A stretch of 64,000 bases of DNA, taken from NCBI GenBank assembly GCA_022577435.1, contig JAKOON010000026.1, positions 5,374,642 through 5,438,641 of the forward strand. Direction: 5' to 3'. A program made the translations under genes and the position numbers. Shown here piece after piece: positions 37,600-50,400 of the stretch. Under the pieces are notes generated by a model that was not told the DNA's origin, ran no database searches, and was given only the letters and a program-made list of their open reading frames with translations. How positions within the stretch are numbered: position 1 is the stretch's first letter; each line of letters opens with the position of its first letter. The stretch comes from Embiotoca jacksoni. Lineage: Eukaryota; Chordata; Actinopteri; Embiotocidae.

Positions 37600-37958
37600 G
37601 TTTATTCAGGGATAATAATGCCTTCATTCCGTGTACTAATCAGATATTAATTCTATTTTTTGTCAGTATGTAAGTTTCTTGCAGACCACTCCCTACCTGT
37701 GATGAGGCAATATTAAAAAGCCTACAATGCAGCCAGACTGAGGGTTGTATTATTTTCACATTTGCCCCAGTCATAGATCAAAATCTTTTATGGCCTCTCA
37801 TCAAAAATAGATTTTTTTTTTATTTTTTTTTCCTTCTATGTTTCATCTCTGTGGATGTTCCTTGCCCGCGAACATCTATTAATATAACAAGGCTGTGTCA
37901 GGCTCTCTGCTTCTCTCACACCGTCTTCACATATTGGTGAACATGTGTTCCTCACCGT

Positions 37959-37959
<1 letters not shown>

Positions 37960-37993
<34 letters not shown>
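37960..37993. repeat. (CA)n microsatellite
   Basis: Pure CA, 34 bases. The complementary (GT)n is at 38141-38190. Confidence 0.94.
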
Positions 37994-37996
<3 letters not shown>

Positions 37997-38140
37997 CCTG
38001 GCATGTAGAAAGCAATGACGCACATTACGACCCCCGCTCTGTAACAAATGACCTCAGCTCCTTTTAGTTGTTTTGAATCCATACCACCATTATGGGACAT
38101 TGTGACGCCGTGACTCGGCTCCCTATAAGTGCACCTCCCC

Positions 38141-38190
38141 GTGTGTGTGTGTGTGTGTGTGTGTGCGTGTGCGTGTGTGTGTGTGCGTGT
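38141..38190. repeat. (GT)n microsatellite with GC interruptions
   Basis: About 50 bases of GT with three GCGT interruptions. Confidence 0.93.
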
Positions 38191-40008
38191 TTGAGTGTGT
38201 AGAATTGCTCTCAGATATGAACTGAAGGGAATGAGACTTTTTTTTTTCTTCCTACCGAGAATATTGCTTTTCTGTGGCTGCGGAGACGTATGTGCTCGGA
38301 GGAGAGCAGAGGAAAAAAACCTTTGTTTGAACAATAGAATTTGAAAATAATTTGATGGACTGGCGGACAGAGTCGTGAAATGAGTTCATTTTCCAGAGAG
38401 AGACTCCTCGATGCCGTTTGTGAACAGGCTGAAGAGCAGACGACAGGTTCAGGGACGATGTATGTGAAAAGCAGCAGAAGGGGACTGACGTATTTCAAAG
38501 TAGAATACATTTTAAATCTATATTTACATATATATTTTGTCACAGCTTGCTGACAGCTTTCCGTGAGTCAGCCTTCCTCCCTATTATAGGACTATTCTTT
38601 CTGCAGTCTGCGACAATTTACTCTGCAAATACCTTCATTTTTGTATGTCATGGAGTCATCGGCATCTTGATTTCTTAAAACAATGAAAAAGATCTGCATC
38701 CACCAGAAAGATAATCATACCTGAACCCAAGTATTTTGACTAATTCTCTACGAATGAGAGTTAGTATCGTAAAATGAGACAGAATAAGGACAAATGCTGC
38801 AAAATGACACACAGAAAAAAACACAATAAATTTTTGAACTTTTTCTTTTTTTCTTTAAAAAAAATACCTTTTCTGACTCAATAAATGAAAAAAAAAAAAA
38901 GAAGCTTTTGCAGTGTTTTGTGCTCTTAAAAATATTAGTTCTGCAGGTTCAATCCTGTTAATGAAAACTGCTTGATAGGACTGCTCACCAGCACACACAA
39001 CAATTCTTATTATTTCCTGCCTTCCGGGAAGATTCCACGTCGACGGGAGTCAAACAGAAGCCTTTTTAATGCTCGAAACTACCCACTATAAATACGTGCG
39101 ATGATGTTTGGTCGTCAGGGTTACGTTTTCCCTCAACAAGGTGCACAAACTCTCGTCACAAAGCATTGTGACAAGCGTGTTAGCAGCCAGCTCCTGACTA
39201 TTGAATATCGGAGTGTCCTTGAATGCACCACCAAGGAGAGTTCGCAGAATGGTCCCTTCTGGCAACTGTATTGCCACACAACAGCACCATTAACATGACA
39301 ATAATTGATTACACTTTCATAGACTAAATGCAAGACTGTTTCTGTCGAGAATGTTGCAAACAATTATAAAAATGTATGCTGTGGTCTTGATAATAGTTAG
39401 TGACGTGATATTGCATTAAGATCCTTCCCCATGAGGAGTTTGAGGCCTCCGATTGAGACCGTTATGTATCAGTTGTGGCATCCTGTCTGTGCGGTACCAG
39501 GGGCATCACGGGAAGAGGATTTGTAAATGAGCTCTGCTCTGCCCGGGTCTGCAGGAGTTAGATCATTACACCGCTGACGCTCCCATGTGATGGCCGTTTG
39601 GCTTGTGTCAGCACAATTTACAAAGCAACGCAGCGTGAAACACTCGGGGACGCAGAGGCCATGTGCGCACAAAACATTCTCTCTTTTTTTTTTTTTTAAA
39701 GGCGCTTTCCGGTTTTCTTTTTATTGGCTTTTGAATGTGCGTTTTGCTTCGCGGACTCTCTCTTCATCTCTGATCTGACGGGAAATTCAGCGCAGACAGC
39801 ACATTAGTGACACTTTCTGAATGCTGCAGCGTGTGTTGCACGCTGTGGCGGTGTCACCTCAGGGACATCCGATGTGTCTGTGTTGTCTATCAGGATGGAG
39901 GGAAAAAAACAAACCCCCTTTCACTCCTCTCCGTCCCGGTGGATTTATTTTCTCTCCCCAAGGTCCACCGAGCTCAGCATCCACTGGACCCCCCCCCCCA
40001 AAAAAAAA
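38191..40008. other. Intronic sequence, no exon seen
   Basis: A-runs and T-runs occur near 38889-38900 and 39685-39698. A C-run at 39989-39999 passes straight into an A-run. No coding signal. Confidence 0.45.
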
Positions 40009-40033
40009 CAAACAAACAAACAAACAAACAAAC
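40009..40033. repeat. (CAAA)n microsatellite
   Basis: Six CAAA units, preceded by C11 and A9. Confidence 0.93.
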
Positions 40034-40397
40034 GCCTCGAGTCTTTTCAAAAGTGTCACTTTCTCATGGTTTCCTATTCACTTTTCACCTCATCTTTTCC
40101 TCTCTGCAGCTCTCTTCTCTTATCCCGCCTCCCATCATGCCCTCTCTTTCCTCTCTCCTTTCTCTTGTCAAACAGACAGGTAGCTGCCCCCCCCCTCCCC
40201 CCCCGGCGTTCCACTTCTTGCAGTAGTTTGTCTTTCGGGCTCCGTCTGATCCATTAGTAATCCATTTCAGGGGCTGTCAGCCATACAGCAGCCGCAGAAC
40301 GCAGCCTGCACGGTTTATCTGTCACTGTTTGTCAGGTCGGCTCTGACCGGTAAAGACCTTGGATGAGGCTGCAATAGTGGTTGGACAAAGTCTAAAT

Positions 40398-40401
<4 letters not shown>

Positions 40402-40434
<33 letters not shown>
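40402..40434. repeat. (AC)n microsatellite
   Basis: 33 bases of AC. Confidence 0.94.
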
Positions 40435-40437
<3 letters not shown>

Positions 40438-42520
40438 TGATGAATACTGTAATGCCCCACATGTCAATGTAAAGAAGATAGAGAGAGGGCTTCTGGTGGG
40501 GTGGTGGGCGGGGGAGGGAGGGGTCGGTTTAAGTGACAATGTGCTGAAGGTGCACTTGGAGTTGGGCGAAAAACATGCAATTGGTTCCACGCGTTGCACC
40601 GGCTGCATTCATGCTTCGGTTTGGTGACATTTCGTTCTCCGTGTCTTCGAGTGCTTTCACGTAAACCTTGTTTGGTCCAAACGACAAGTATGTAAGGAGC
40701 CTCAGATCACAGTCAGGAGCAAAATCTAGTTCGACCAAAAGAGACGGTCTCCGTTCGGATCAAACTGAACCATCGCTTGCTTTATTTGCAAGGTAAAAAC
40801 ACATTTAAAAATGTCTTTTTTTTAAATGTTATGGTTCAAACTGATTATACGACGTTTCGGCAGGCTGTCATAAGCCATTAACCAATAGAGAAAGAAAAAG
40901 AACGAGTCAAAGTAAAAAATTGTCGTGTTGGCACATGGTGGGACAAGAAGAGAAAGTATTTTATTGTAATTTGGTCGAAATCGACGTTTGAAAACTGCGT
41001 GACGAAAAACGTCGTCATTTTGTGTCGCAAGAGCCATAAAAGAGAGAGTCTCCATTTTGCAGCCGTGGAGGAAAACGAGAACAACCGTCTGTTGACAAAT
41101 GTTGAAATAAGTTGTCTGCTTTTCATCCGCGTTGGAAATCGTCGTCATCAGCGTAGCTACGCATTCGTCGTCACAGCAACCCCTGCAGATCGGCTGGTGA
41201 CCAAATCTGATATGCTGACTGGCAAATAACAGTGCAGGACAGTCTGTCCTAAAAGTTCTGATTTGGAGAAACGAATCCAATCTGCCTGCGGTCTGAACAA
41301 AGCCTTATCTTTTTATCTCGTAGTAGAAGAAGCTTTGCCGGCTGTTAACACAGAAGTCAAGTTGTCAGTCTTCAGGAAGTCAAGAGAACCTTAAGGTGAG
41401 ACCAGGTAACTAAAAAAAAAAACTGTCATATGAACAAAAATTGTTGAATTCATATCAGTAAAATGTACAATTTTCCTATCCGGCGATCCCTTTCTTTTCA
41501 GCTGCCTACTTACTTCATCACCACGGGTTGCTGCGAGCCTGAGATGACTTAACGGCTCTTCGCTATTTGCTGCTGCTATTATGTCGCATTTTCGAATGTC
41601 AATGATGGACACAGCGGTGTCCTCGGGGCAATCGACTCGAGTCGAATGAAGGCAAATTCAATGAGCCATTATCCGGTAATTGTGGCTGCAGTTCGGCAGG
41701 AAGTTTTACGTGAGTTTTGAAGGTTTCACTGAAGGCGGAACGACCGGTCTGTATTATCCGGACAACATTTTTGAACCGTGATGCACTTTTATGACGTCTT
41801 TCAGTAAACCCTTTCCTCTTCTACAAAGCTACCTCGCCGCTCGCCTGCCTGTGTGGGATGCAGCTACTGTACACAGACTAATCCCAGCTGTTCTAACACT
41901 TCCACAGAGGGTTTTGTTTTTTTTGTTTTTTGGGGGGGGGGTAGATTCCAGGTTGTAATCCCGACTGAGTCAATTTAGCGCACAGTTTATTATGAATTAC
42001 AGGCTGTGTTTTGCAAAAAAAAAAGGTTTGACAGTCTGTCATCATTTTTTTTTCACATTCTGTTTCACCTGTTTTTGCATTTATTGTCGCTAAGCTCCAC
42101 AGACTGCATTTTGCATAAATTGTTTTGTGGCATAATTTTAGGAGACTTTGTAACAGGGACAAGCCACAAAAAAAAAAAAAATCATGTTTTTAATATATTT
42201 CTTGACTGTGGCTGTGTTTGCATCATAAAGACAGGGCGTAAATGTGTTTACTGTTGTCTGAAGGATTTTCGAATGATTGGGAACTGATTAAAGCGTGTTT
42301 TATTCGGGCGGATCACAATCTGCAGTGTCGGCACGTAAACGAGGCCGCGGTGCATTATTGACAACTTTTGACACTCGCGCTTTATTTGATGTCTGATGCG
42401 GTCGGAGCATGTGTGGGCTGGCGATGGCGGTCAGACGGCTGTGAGTGAACGCGTCGGGGTTTCTTTTATTACCTCTGATGAATCCGTTCCCTCCAGGAGG
42501 ACAAACGCTGCAGCTGTGTG
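40435..42520. other. Intronic sequence, no exon seen
   Basis: Unique sequence with a G-run at 41931-41941 and A-runs near 42017-42026 and 42168-42181. The span about 40610-41290 looks like a diverged dispersed repeat (phrases such as TTGTTTGGTCCAAACGAC and CGGATCAAACTGAACC), but I could not place its ends. Confidence 0.4.
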
Positions 42521-42556
42521 CACACCCACACACTCGTACACACACTCGTACACACA

Positions 42557-42598
<42 letters not shown>
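42521..42598. repeat. (CA)n microsatellite with a 12-base higher-order unit
   Basis: The first half is three copies of CACTCGTACACA; the second half is pure CA. Confidence 0.93.
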
Positions 42599-42602
<4 letters not shown>

Positions 42603-43100
42603 CTTATCCGTCCCATCACTTAGTAGAAGTGTGCAGCACATACACTCATCCCGCTACAGCGAGTGTCTCCTCAGCTTATAGAAAAAAAACAAAAAAACGT
42701 GGAGAGCCTCGGCTCCCACGCATGCAGGCGATTTAATGACGGACATCAAAAAGAGATTTATCATATTTTATCGGCCCTGCCATTGTGAGAGATTGCTTCC
42801 TGACAAGGCTGGAATTGTTGTTATTAGGCTTCTGCTGAGATTAATCGCGGCGGCTGCATCTGGACAAAAGAGAGACAATAACACGTTTTAGTAGAGAAAT
42901 TCTTGTTTTTGTGTGGATTTGAGCTATTTTTTGATGTGACTGAGGGTTTCGGTGATAACAGTTTGAAGGTCTACATTTTGGTGATGATGTGGTTATTAAA
43001 AAAAAAGAATTTGTGCAATTATAGGCACTTGGTAGTACTTTTAATTTTCTTCTGGCTCATGTCTTTCAAGCAGACTATGCGTAGCTGTACATGTTCAGCT

Positions 43101-43110
<10 letters not shown>

Positions 43111-43183
<73 letters not shown>
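43111..43183. repeat. (CA)n microsatellite
   Basis: 73 bases of pure CA, preceded by CGCGCG. Confidence 0.96.
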
Positions 43184-43185
<2 letters not shown>

Positions 43186-43734
43186 CTACGCTCTGCGGCT
43201 GCATCCTTCCGACCCTCACATCAGCCTCTTACCTGTGGCTGCACCTCCCGCTCTGCTGTTGCTCTAATGGCTGAGTAAACAGTTTAGCACTGATTGTTCC
43301 CTCAGCGGCGTCTCGCACACCGGTGTCGAATTACCTGCGTTCACCCTCCATCAACCCCTTCGCCACTCCCGCTTGCATCTGTATCTCCAGAATTCCTCCC
43401 GCTCATTAACTTAAGCCCCTCCTAATCGTATCGTTGCTCCGATAAGGGCCGAGCATCGTGAAATTTAAAGAAGTTTAAGTTGATGTTTGTGAGGGACTCT
43501 CTTAGGGTCGGGAGAGTGAAAGCTAATCACGGGCCGTGACCGTCTCCCTCTCTCGGAGAGCCTCCATTAGGGGCCCGTTAATGTGCGCGGCGTGCAGCAG
43601 GGTTTGGAGACAGACGGACTGGTGTGGGGGAGGATGGGTTGGGGGAGGGGGTGAAGGGGGAAGGGGGGGGGAGGTGGGGGTTTGCGTGCACTTGCTGGGA
43701 AGTACACAGTGTTAATGGGCTCTGGGTGTGGCGG

Positions 43735-43887
43735 TGGCTTCATAAATGGAAACGGCCGGTTGGGGCTGTCAAAGCGGACGAGCGGCTCGTCGGAGCAGCA
43801 GCAGCAGCAGCGGCAGCAGCAGCAGCAGCAGCAACGGCAACGGTAACGTCCCCCCCCGCCTACGGCGAGAGGCTACCTAGCTTCTTC
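43735..43887 (+). promoter_or_regulatory. TATA-like promoter and leader of candidate exon C, with GCA tract
   Basis: A TATA-like CATAAATGG lies at 43741-43749, about 145 bases before the candidate ATG cluster, in a locally GC-rich block. Between them is a (GCA)13 tract with one GCG and short flanking ACG units. If transcription starts about 30 bases after the box, the tract falls in the 5' leader. A G-rich block at 43624-43680 precedes it. Confidence 0.3.
43795..43833. repeat. (GCA)n trinucleotide repeat
   Basis: Thirteen GCA/GCG triplets, read as CAG in another frame, sit 55-93 bases before the candidate exon C start. In the frame of exon C the tract would encode alanine. Confidence 0.95.
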
Positions 43888-43974
43888 ATGATGATGTTCG
43901 ACCATCATTCGGGGATTCCACTGGGCCTTCACAGGAAACCCTCCAGGGTGGAGACGGCCAAGAGGTTCTGGAAG
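43888..43974 (+). CDS. Candidate alternative first coding exon (exon C), possibly of dpp6
   Basis: A 29-codon segment begins MMMFDHHSGIPLGLHRKPSR and ends with AKRFWK at a good donor (AAG/GTGAGT) in phase 0, which would fit splicing to the common dpp6 exon. It lies on the same strand, 19 kb downstream of the long-isoform exon. The frame is open upstream to an ATG at 43624, which would add a polyalanine stretch encoded by the GCA tract and a glycine-rich start. The ATG cluster at 43888-43896 is the simpler choice. A basic, histidine-rich tail is plausible for a cytoplasmic N-terminus, but I recognise no homologue. Alternatives are an internal exon, with CTACCTAG at 43873-43880 as acceptor, or a chance open frame. 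Confidence 0.33.
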
Positions 43975-44014
43975 GTGAGTTCGGTCTTGAAATGATCGAA
44001 CGGAGCTTCTGTCA

Positions 44015-44034
44015 GTGTGTGTGTGTGTGTGTGT
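44015..44034. repeat. (GT)n microsatellite, short
   Basis: 20 bases of GT, 40 bases after the candidate exon C donor. Confidence 0.9.
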
Positions 44035-45208
44035 CTGTATGACTGTGAAGCACATGTAGCCTGTTGAGGAATATAAAGTGCATCACGGTTCAGGAGCGTT
44101 TTCAGATCGATTGTGGAGTTCAACTCTCCCTGTGGGAGCCTTCGGAAACATCGGACAAGCACATCTGTAGCTTTACTGTTCAAACAAATTATGCACGCTG
44201 CAGCTTTGAGTAAGATGAAGAGAGAAATGTTTGCCCCATTTTTATGTTGTCATCTTTTTTTTTTTTTTTTTGGACATCATTTGAGAGGGAAAGGAAGAGG
44301 TTACTGGTGTTTCAAGGAAAGACCACTGCTGTACATGTTCTTTTAAATATCTCTGAAAAGCTGTACTCGTCCAGAGAAACCCTCCAAGCTCGCTGACAAA
44401 GACTCGTTCTTATCGCTGCCAGCGAATCGGTTTAATGAGACTGTAAAAGAGCAACTTCTGGTCCCTTTTGAAAAGCTGTATCCAGTAAGAGAAAAGAAGT
44501 ATCCCTCAGATCTAGCTCACTTCAGAGAGAGGCCGGCCTCAAAGTTTGTCCACTTCGCTAGAGGTTATCCCAGGAGAGAGGTGTGTGTGAAGGGGAGGGG
44601 TGAGGGTGGGGGGGGTGGTGTTGGGAGAGGGGGGGGGGGCGCTAATGAAACTCAGTGCTGACCAAACTGCTACAGAGGGTGTTTGGAGCAGCCGCCGGAG
44701 CCAGTCAATATTGCATTCCCCCAGGACAATGACTTTAAAAGGGTAAAGACAGGCGCTTTTCTCCTCAAAGTCGAGCGCTGAATACGGAAGCGTGCGGTTT
44801 TAGGCGACTCGAGCGCGGCGGCTCCTGCGAATGAATTCTGGAGTTTAACTCGGGAGCGTGTCTCGGTCGTCGTCGTCGTCGTCTCACCTTTTGCTTTTCC
44901 TTTCCCGCAGCCCGCATCAATCTCGCCGTCTTCCAATACCCACGAGCTCTCCCTTCACTTTAATCTCCATCAGTCATCGCCCGCGCCGGCTAAACTCTCC
45001 CCCGTCTCACACTGTCGACCTTTTACTCTCCACTATTTGATTTGCACTATGTAGTGCTCCGCCTCACTTGACTCCACTCTGTTGAGTGTCAGACTGGACG
45101 GGGCAGCACAGACAGCAGGCTCTGCACTCCAGCCCAGACCCATTTAGAAACATCTAGGCGAGCGTGGTCAACATTTCCAGATTTTAAGAGGGTCTTTTTT
45201 ATTTTATG
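44035..45208. other. Intronic sequence, no exon seen
   Basis: A T-run lies at 44254-44271, G-rich stretches at 44593-44639 and a (GTC)n tract at 44867-44884. Nothing coding is recognised. Confidence 0.45.
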
Positions 45209-45235
45209 ACACACACACACACACACACACACACA
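45209..45235. repeat. (AC)n microsatellite, short
   Basis: 27 bases of AC. Confidence 0.92.
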
Positions 45236-48200
45236 ACCTGCTAAGAAATATTTTCAGACGCTCTGCTGAAAAGGTCTTGCCTACACCTGGAGCTGAATGC
45301 TTTAAGGCTCCGATCCAATTGCTTTGACAAAATCTAGTATTGAAAAATGTCTGTACCTAAGCTACATCCACACTAATGAGTTTTCATTTCTAAAACGCAT
45401 TCATGCATTTTGCTACATTTACGCAGGAGTAAATCTCATCACTGCCATCGAGCTAATAGAGTGTTATAATGTAAGTAAATCTTACATCGGGACACATTCA
45501 TTTTTTTTACCGTTTTGGAATGATTTTTTTTTTTTTTTTTTTACACACGTCCGTCCGTGTTGCTTGCGCTGCAGTAACTGTGGACTGGAGGCGTCAACTG
45601 TCCAGCAAGTGTCTACTGATAACCTGTGATGGAAATCAGTAAATTGTTGGTAGATGGCCGCCCACGTCTGAGCCTGGTCCTGTCTGACGTTTTTCTTCCT
45701 GCTAAAGGGGAGGTTTTTGTTTTTTTCAAAAGTCTGCATGTGAGGCATTTAGGGGACATCTGCAAATTATTTCTACAGAAAATAAACTAATAGAGACTCT
45801 CCCCCTCTAAACTGCATGAAAACCCCAAGATTTGCACTGTAATGTTTGATGTAATTTAATGTTAAAATAGATTTTATGTAATTGATGTCAAAAAAGTATA
45901 GTTCTGGAACCGGTATTTAGGTCATGGTACCTGTTTTGGAAATGTTTGAGCAATATCCAGTCCTACCTAAAACACATTTTTAACCGAATTAGTTCTTTTC
46001 AACTTTGTCAGATACTGGAAGCAACAACTATCCCTCATTTCAGTCTGTCCAACCCAACATCCTTTTCTTTTCATGACACGTCACTCTCCCGCCGTCGTCC
46101 TCTTTAGAACCAGACGCTGTCGTAATCGATGAATAATACCACAGCGATTGATGTAATGAGCATCATCTCCCAAGGTGTTTGTGATTTGCTATTTTCTGAT
46201 GTGTCGGCATGAATTCGGACGAAGAATCTCCGAGTCTTTGTATCTCCTCCGGCGGCGTATAAAGTCAGTGAGTGGAATATTGGTCATTCCAGGGTCAGTC
46301 GAGTTTTCTGCACTTTCCATCCCTTCGAGCGATTGTTGTCCACACAACCCTCCGCTGCTTCTCCCTGCCAGCAGCTACGAGCAGTTTAGCTCATATCCTA
46401 CAGAGAATCTGCTGTTTCCTTCAGTTATATTCAAAGTTTCCAAGGCAACACGACAGTCACTCCAGGGTCGGACCACTCATCAGCAATTTTGTTTACATCT
46501 TCTGTTTTGCTGCGGTTCTCTCTCTCTCTCGAGGTTTCTTGAAGAAAATAAAACAGAGTAGCTCGTCCTGTCCAATGCATCCAATTTTGGAGTCTCCTGT
46601 CATCGGCAGCTGTAGCTTCGAAGATGTCAGATCACAGCAAGAAAAACAGCGATGATGCAGTGTCTATAAAGGGCTGCGCTGTCCCATGACGAGAGGGTCA
46701 CGCGTTCAGCCTTCTGCACACCATCTGCGTCAATCAAGAGTTGGATGCCTTGAAAATTTTTGGGAAAACACACTCAGAGAGGAACTCTACTTTTTCCACT
46801 TAAAACTCGAATACATTTTAGACACTTAGTGTTGTATTGCATGTGGTCCAGTTGGAAATTAACAAGGTCGTCTTCTCAAAACCCACTTGGACTCCTGAAT
46901 AGTTTGTATGTTGAACAGATTCGGCTGCATGTCATTCAAGTTTTGGTTTTATTTTGTCAGGGGGCGCCAATGAATTTTGACATAATCGGAATTTGTCCTT
47001 GTTGCGTTTCACTACGCTTTCCAATTAGGTCTTTGTCCCATATTAAAATTCAACATCCATTTCCTTTTTTGCTTGCTTCCTGCTTTGTACTTGATTACTG
47101 ATTATATTCTCTCCCTCCAAGGAGCCACAGTTACCTTGGAAGAGAAACCGGAGCTGATTTTGAGGTTGTCGTGTTGTGCGAACAGAGTTCACTTAGCACT
47201 GTTCCCTACCGACGCTGATGAGCCGGACTGCAAAGTCCGACAAAAAGTCCAGTCCCAAACTTGCTGAGTGATGTGCAATGTGTCCGAGTTCAGTGTGGAA
47301 TGAGAGTGTACGGAAAATCTTAAATGACCGCCAGGTTCGGGGGCCGGAGGAAGTTGGGAGAGAAGCCAACATGTTCTCCAAGTACTTTTCAGTGCGGTAT
47401 CAGATTTCAGACACACTCTTGAGTCTCTTACAGGAGGCTTGAAGCGATGTAATTTTCCACAGTACAGTGAATTTATAGCTTACTTGCAATTACACAACAA
47501 GTAGTTCCGACCCAGAGATCTGATCGGCCAACTGTACATTTGGAACGTGCTCAAATCAGCATGACATCACAACCTCGCACTTAAAATCTTATGTATTATA
47601 TATTCAAACATAACACGGTGCCAAAATCTTAAAAACACGAGTCTATCTATATCTTTTTTTTCAGCGGATATCTTGCATCTTGCCATGGAAACGAATCACT
47701 CCTGAGCAAAAAAGCATAAATGACACTTTGTGATGTACCGAGCTAGTTTTTATCGGAGCGGAGCCACTAATGCTCATTCAGATCGGCGTTGTGTTCAGCA
47801 GATGATCTGAGATGTACTGATTTGCACTTCCAACTTGTTTTTTTGTGTGTTGTTTTTATCATCCTTTGTCTCCCCAGATGTATGCATTTCATACGCATGG
47901 CCGCTCTCCGTAATTCGACTGTAGCAGGGCGCCAAGCAGTCTGCCTTGTACCTTGTTTTGTCTTTTTTTTCATCAGCTCATAAAACAGGAACAATAGATT
48001 TTTCCTCATTTATCATCACCTCTCCCCCCTTCGCATCCTCCCTCCTCTCCTTCTCCGGCTCTCTTTTCTTCTTCGTAACTCTCTCTCCCTCTTTTGTCGG
48101 AGTCCCGGGAGCTGACAGGAATGTATTGTCCGTCTCTGATTGCGGGTAATCTGTGGCAAAATGTCATTTTAGTGTGCCATTGGTTTCTCCCTCCTGTTCC
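45236..48200. other. Intronic sequence, no exon seen
   Basis: A T-run is at 45525-45542. The stretch near 45890-45970 (GTTCTGGAACCGGTATTTAGG) hints at an old dispersed repeat. No coding signal. Confidence 0.4.
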
Positions 48201-50400
48201 CGTGCAGGGGAACACTACTAAATGGTTGTGAAATGGAAGCGTCTGTATTATTGGGCACCTTTTATAGAAAAACTAACTTGAAATGAATAATCCTCCTGCA
48301 AGGAATTCATCAGCTAATTGAACAGTCAAACAGCAGAAAATTAGCAGCTTGTTTCATTGGAAAAATTGATTAGTCATTTAATGAGGCACTTCACAGATTT
48401 TTACACACAATTAGTTTACAGATCAGAGGTTTTCTTATGTTCTTTTGTGTCTGTTGATCAGAGTGAGGACACTATCTGTTAAAAATAGTTGTTGGCAACT
48501 GGATTCCTTCTGTTTATGTGTTGTGCTAGTTTGAAGTCTCTTAATGAACTCACTCAGTTGGCAAAAAAATACAAAACATGACTTAAGTTAGCTTCCCAAA
48601 TGTGAGGTTTTTTTCATTTATTATATTACCAAAGCCAGAACAGAAAGAATCGTTTGTCATTCTATAAATGTATTTGCTTTACACATCGTATGTCGCTCAT
48701 CTTTACCTCATTGGGATTCCACGCAGTCTTCACCAAGTTGGTGTTTCTGAAACATGACCGTATAAAGCTGCTTTACCTTCCTCGTGGCTGAAGCATCTAT
48801 CAGGTTTTAGTTGTTGAGGGTTGCAGGCTGTTGTTGTCCTTTCTTTCTGCACTGAGCTCGAAGGTCATAACTCAGCTGATATCGGTCTGAGAATGAATGT
48901 GTACCAGTAATTTATGACCCACTTAGATGAGGTGCTTTATGGCTTCGTGCAGTATTTATGCTCACTATAGTCAACCTCACTCTGAGAATAGCGTCAGATA
49001 AGGAAACGCAGCCCGTGTGACGGTGTTTGTGGAGTATTGATGGAGCTATAATGAGGAGGCAGACCATTTTAAGACTTCACCGTTGGATTCTGTCGTTTTT
49101 ACAATGTAAATGCCTCGAATCAAACTCAGGTTTTACTGTTTTCTATTAATTAAAAGGACGGAGGAGACTAGCAAAGACCAACCAGTTACTCGTAAGAAGT
49201 GAAATACAGTAAATCAAATTTGGTGTGATATTCAATCACAGCGTAGGAATACAGGCCAGTTCCTCACAAAGCCAGAATAAAACGCTGTAGGGGTGGTAAA
49301 GCTACCCCATTTGCAATTATCCACTTCATTAGTTTAGTGTATTGAACACTGATTCAGTTGAACAACATGACTAATGTCACGCTCAGCTAAAATTTACAGC
49401 AGATATGTTGCACATAAAACCTGGAGCAGGGAGTTCACAAAAATGCTTTGAACATGAAAGATTTGTGCAGGAAGTGCTCATTTTCATTGAAAGGAGCTTA
49501 ATATGAAACCAAACAGCAGCAGATTAGAACGAGATGAAGATTTGGAGGGAGGCTTGTGATGGGATCTAGTTGACAATCAGTGCATAGTTTGAAACCTTGT
49601 TTGCATTTAGGAGAATATTATGTTGCTTAATTCTGGCTGTCTGATCATTAACTGCTTACTTACCTTTTAAAAAACAACGAGATCATGAAAGGAAAGAAAA
49701 AGATTAAGAACAAATGAAATTTTTTTTTTTGATGATCTTATTTTGGACATTTTTGAGGCTGAGTTTGAAAAGCCTGTGTTCCTGTAATGATGGTATTAAA
49801 GCTGTAAACATGTACATTACTGCGAATTTATCAACACAAAAACAACAACACATGGAAAGCCTTTCCATTTAGATGCTTATTGCATCAGCGGTCTTCCTAA
49901 AATATGATTAAATTATACTTAATAAGCCTGTTCTCTACATGAAAGGTAAATAAAGGCCCCAACCACGACTGAAGCAATTACACTGCTTGGACCCATTTAA
50001 CCGACTTCCTTTTGTAGATTTATCACAAAGCTTTCTGCTGTTAGAGCCGTGAATTTGTAAACCCGCCAGACAAGAAGACTCGATTCTTTCAAGTAAATGA
50101 ATTTGCAATCATTTGGCCTCGCGAGTGACACCGTGATGAAAAATGAACGGGAGCCTGACTCCGCTGTGCACAGGTTCCTCTGGTTTTTAGAGGGATATTG
50201 CCGCATCAAATGTTAGATTAGGTGAATGTCTGAGTGAAAAATGGGATGTGTGAAAACCGACTTTACTATTCATGAGCAAGAGACACTGGTCACTGCAGGG
50301 AAATTTGTTGGAGGGCGACTCTGTCAACCTTTAAGCACAGCGCAGCAGTCATTCAGCCGGATGTTCTTCCAGCAAAATGGGAGTCTGGCTTTGTGTATAT
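48201..50400. other. Long AT-rich intronic stretch almost free of simple repeats
   Basis: Apart from one T-run near 49719-49731, this 2.2 kb shows neither microsatellites nor recognisable dispersed repeats, in contrast to the rest of the window. It is rich in homeodomain-like ATTA/TAAT motifs, for example around 48290-48420. That pattern is what conserved non-coding enhancers of neural genes often look like, but only alignment could show it. Confidence 0.3.
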
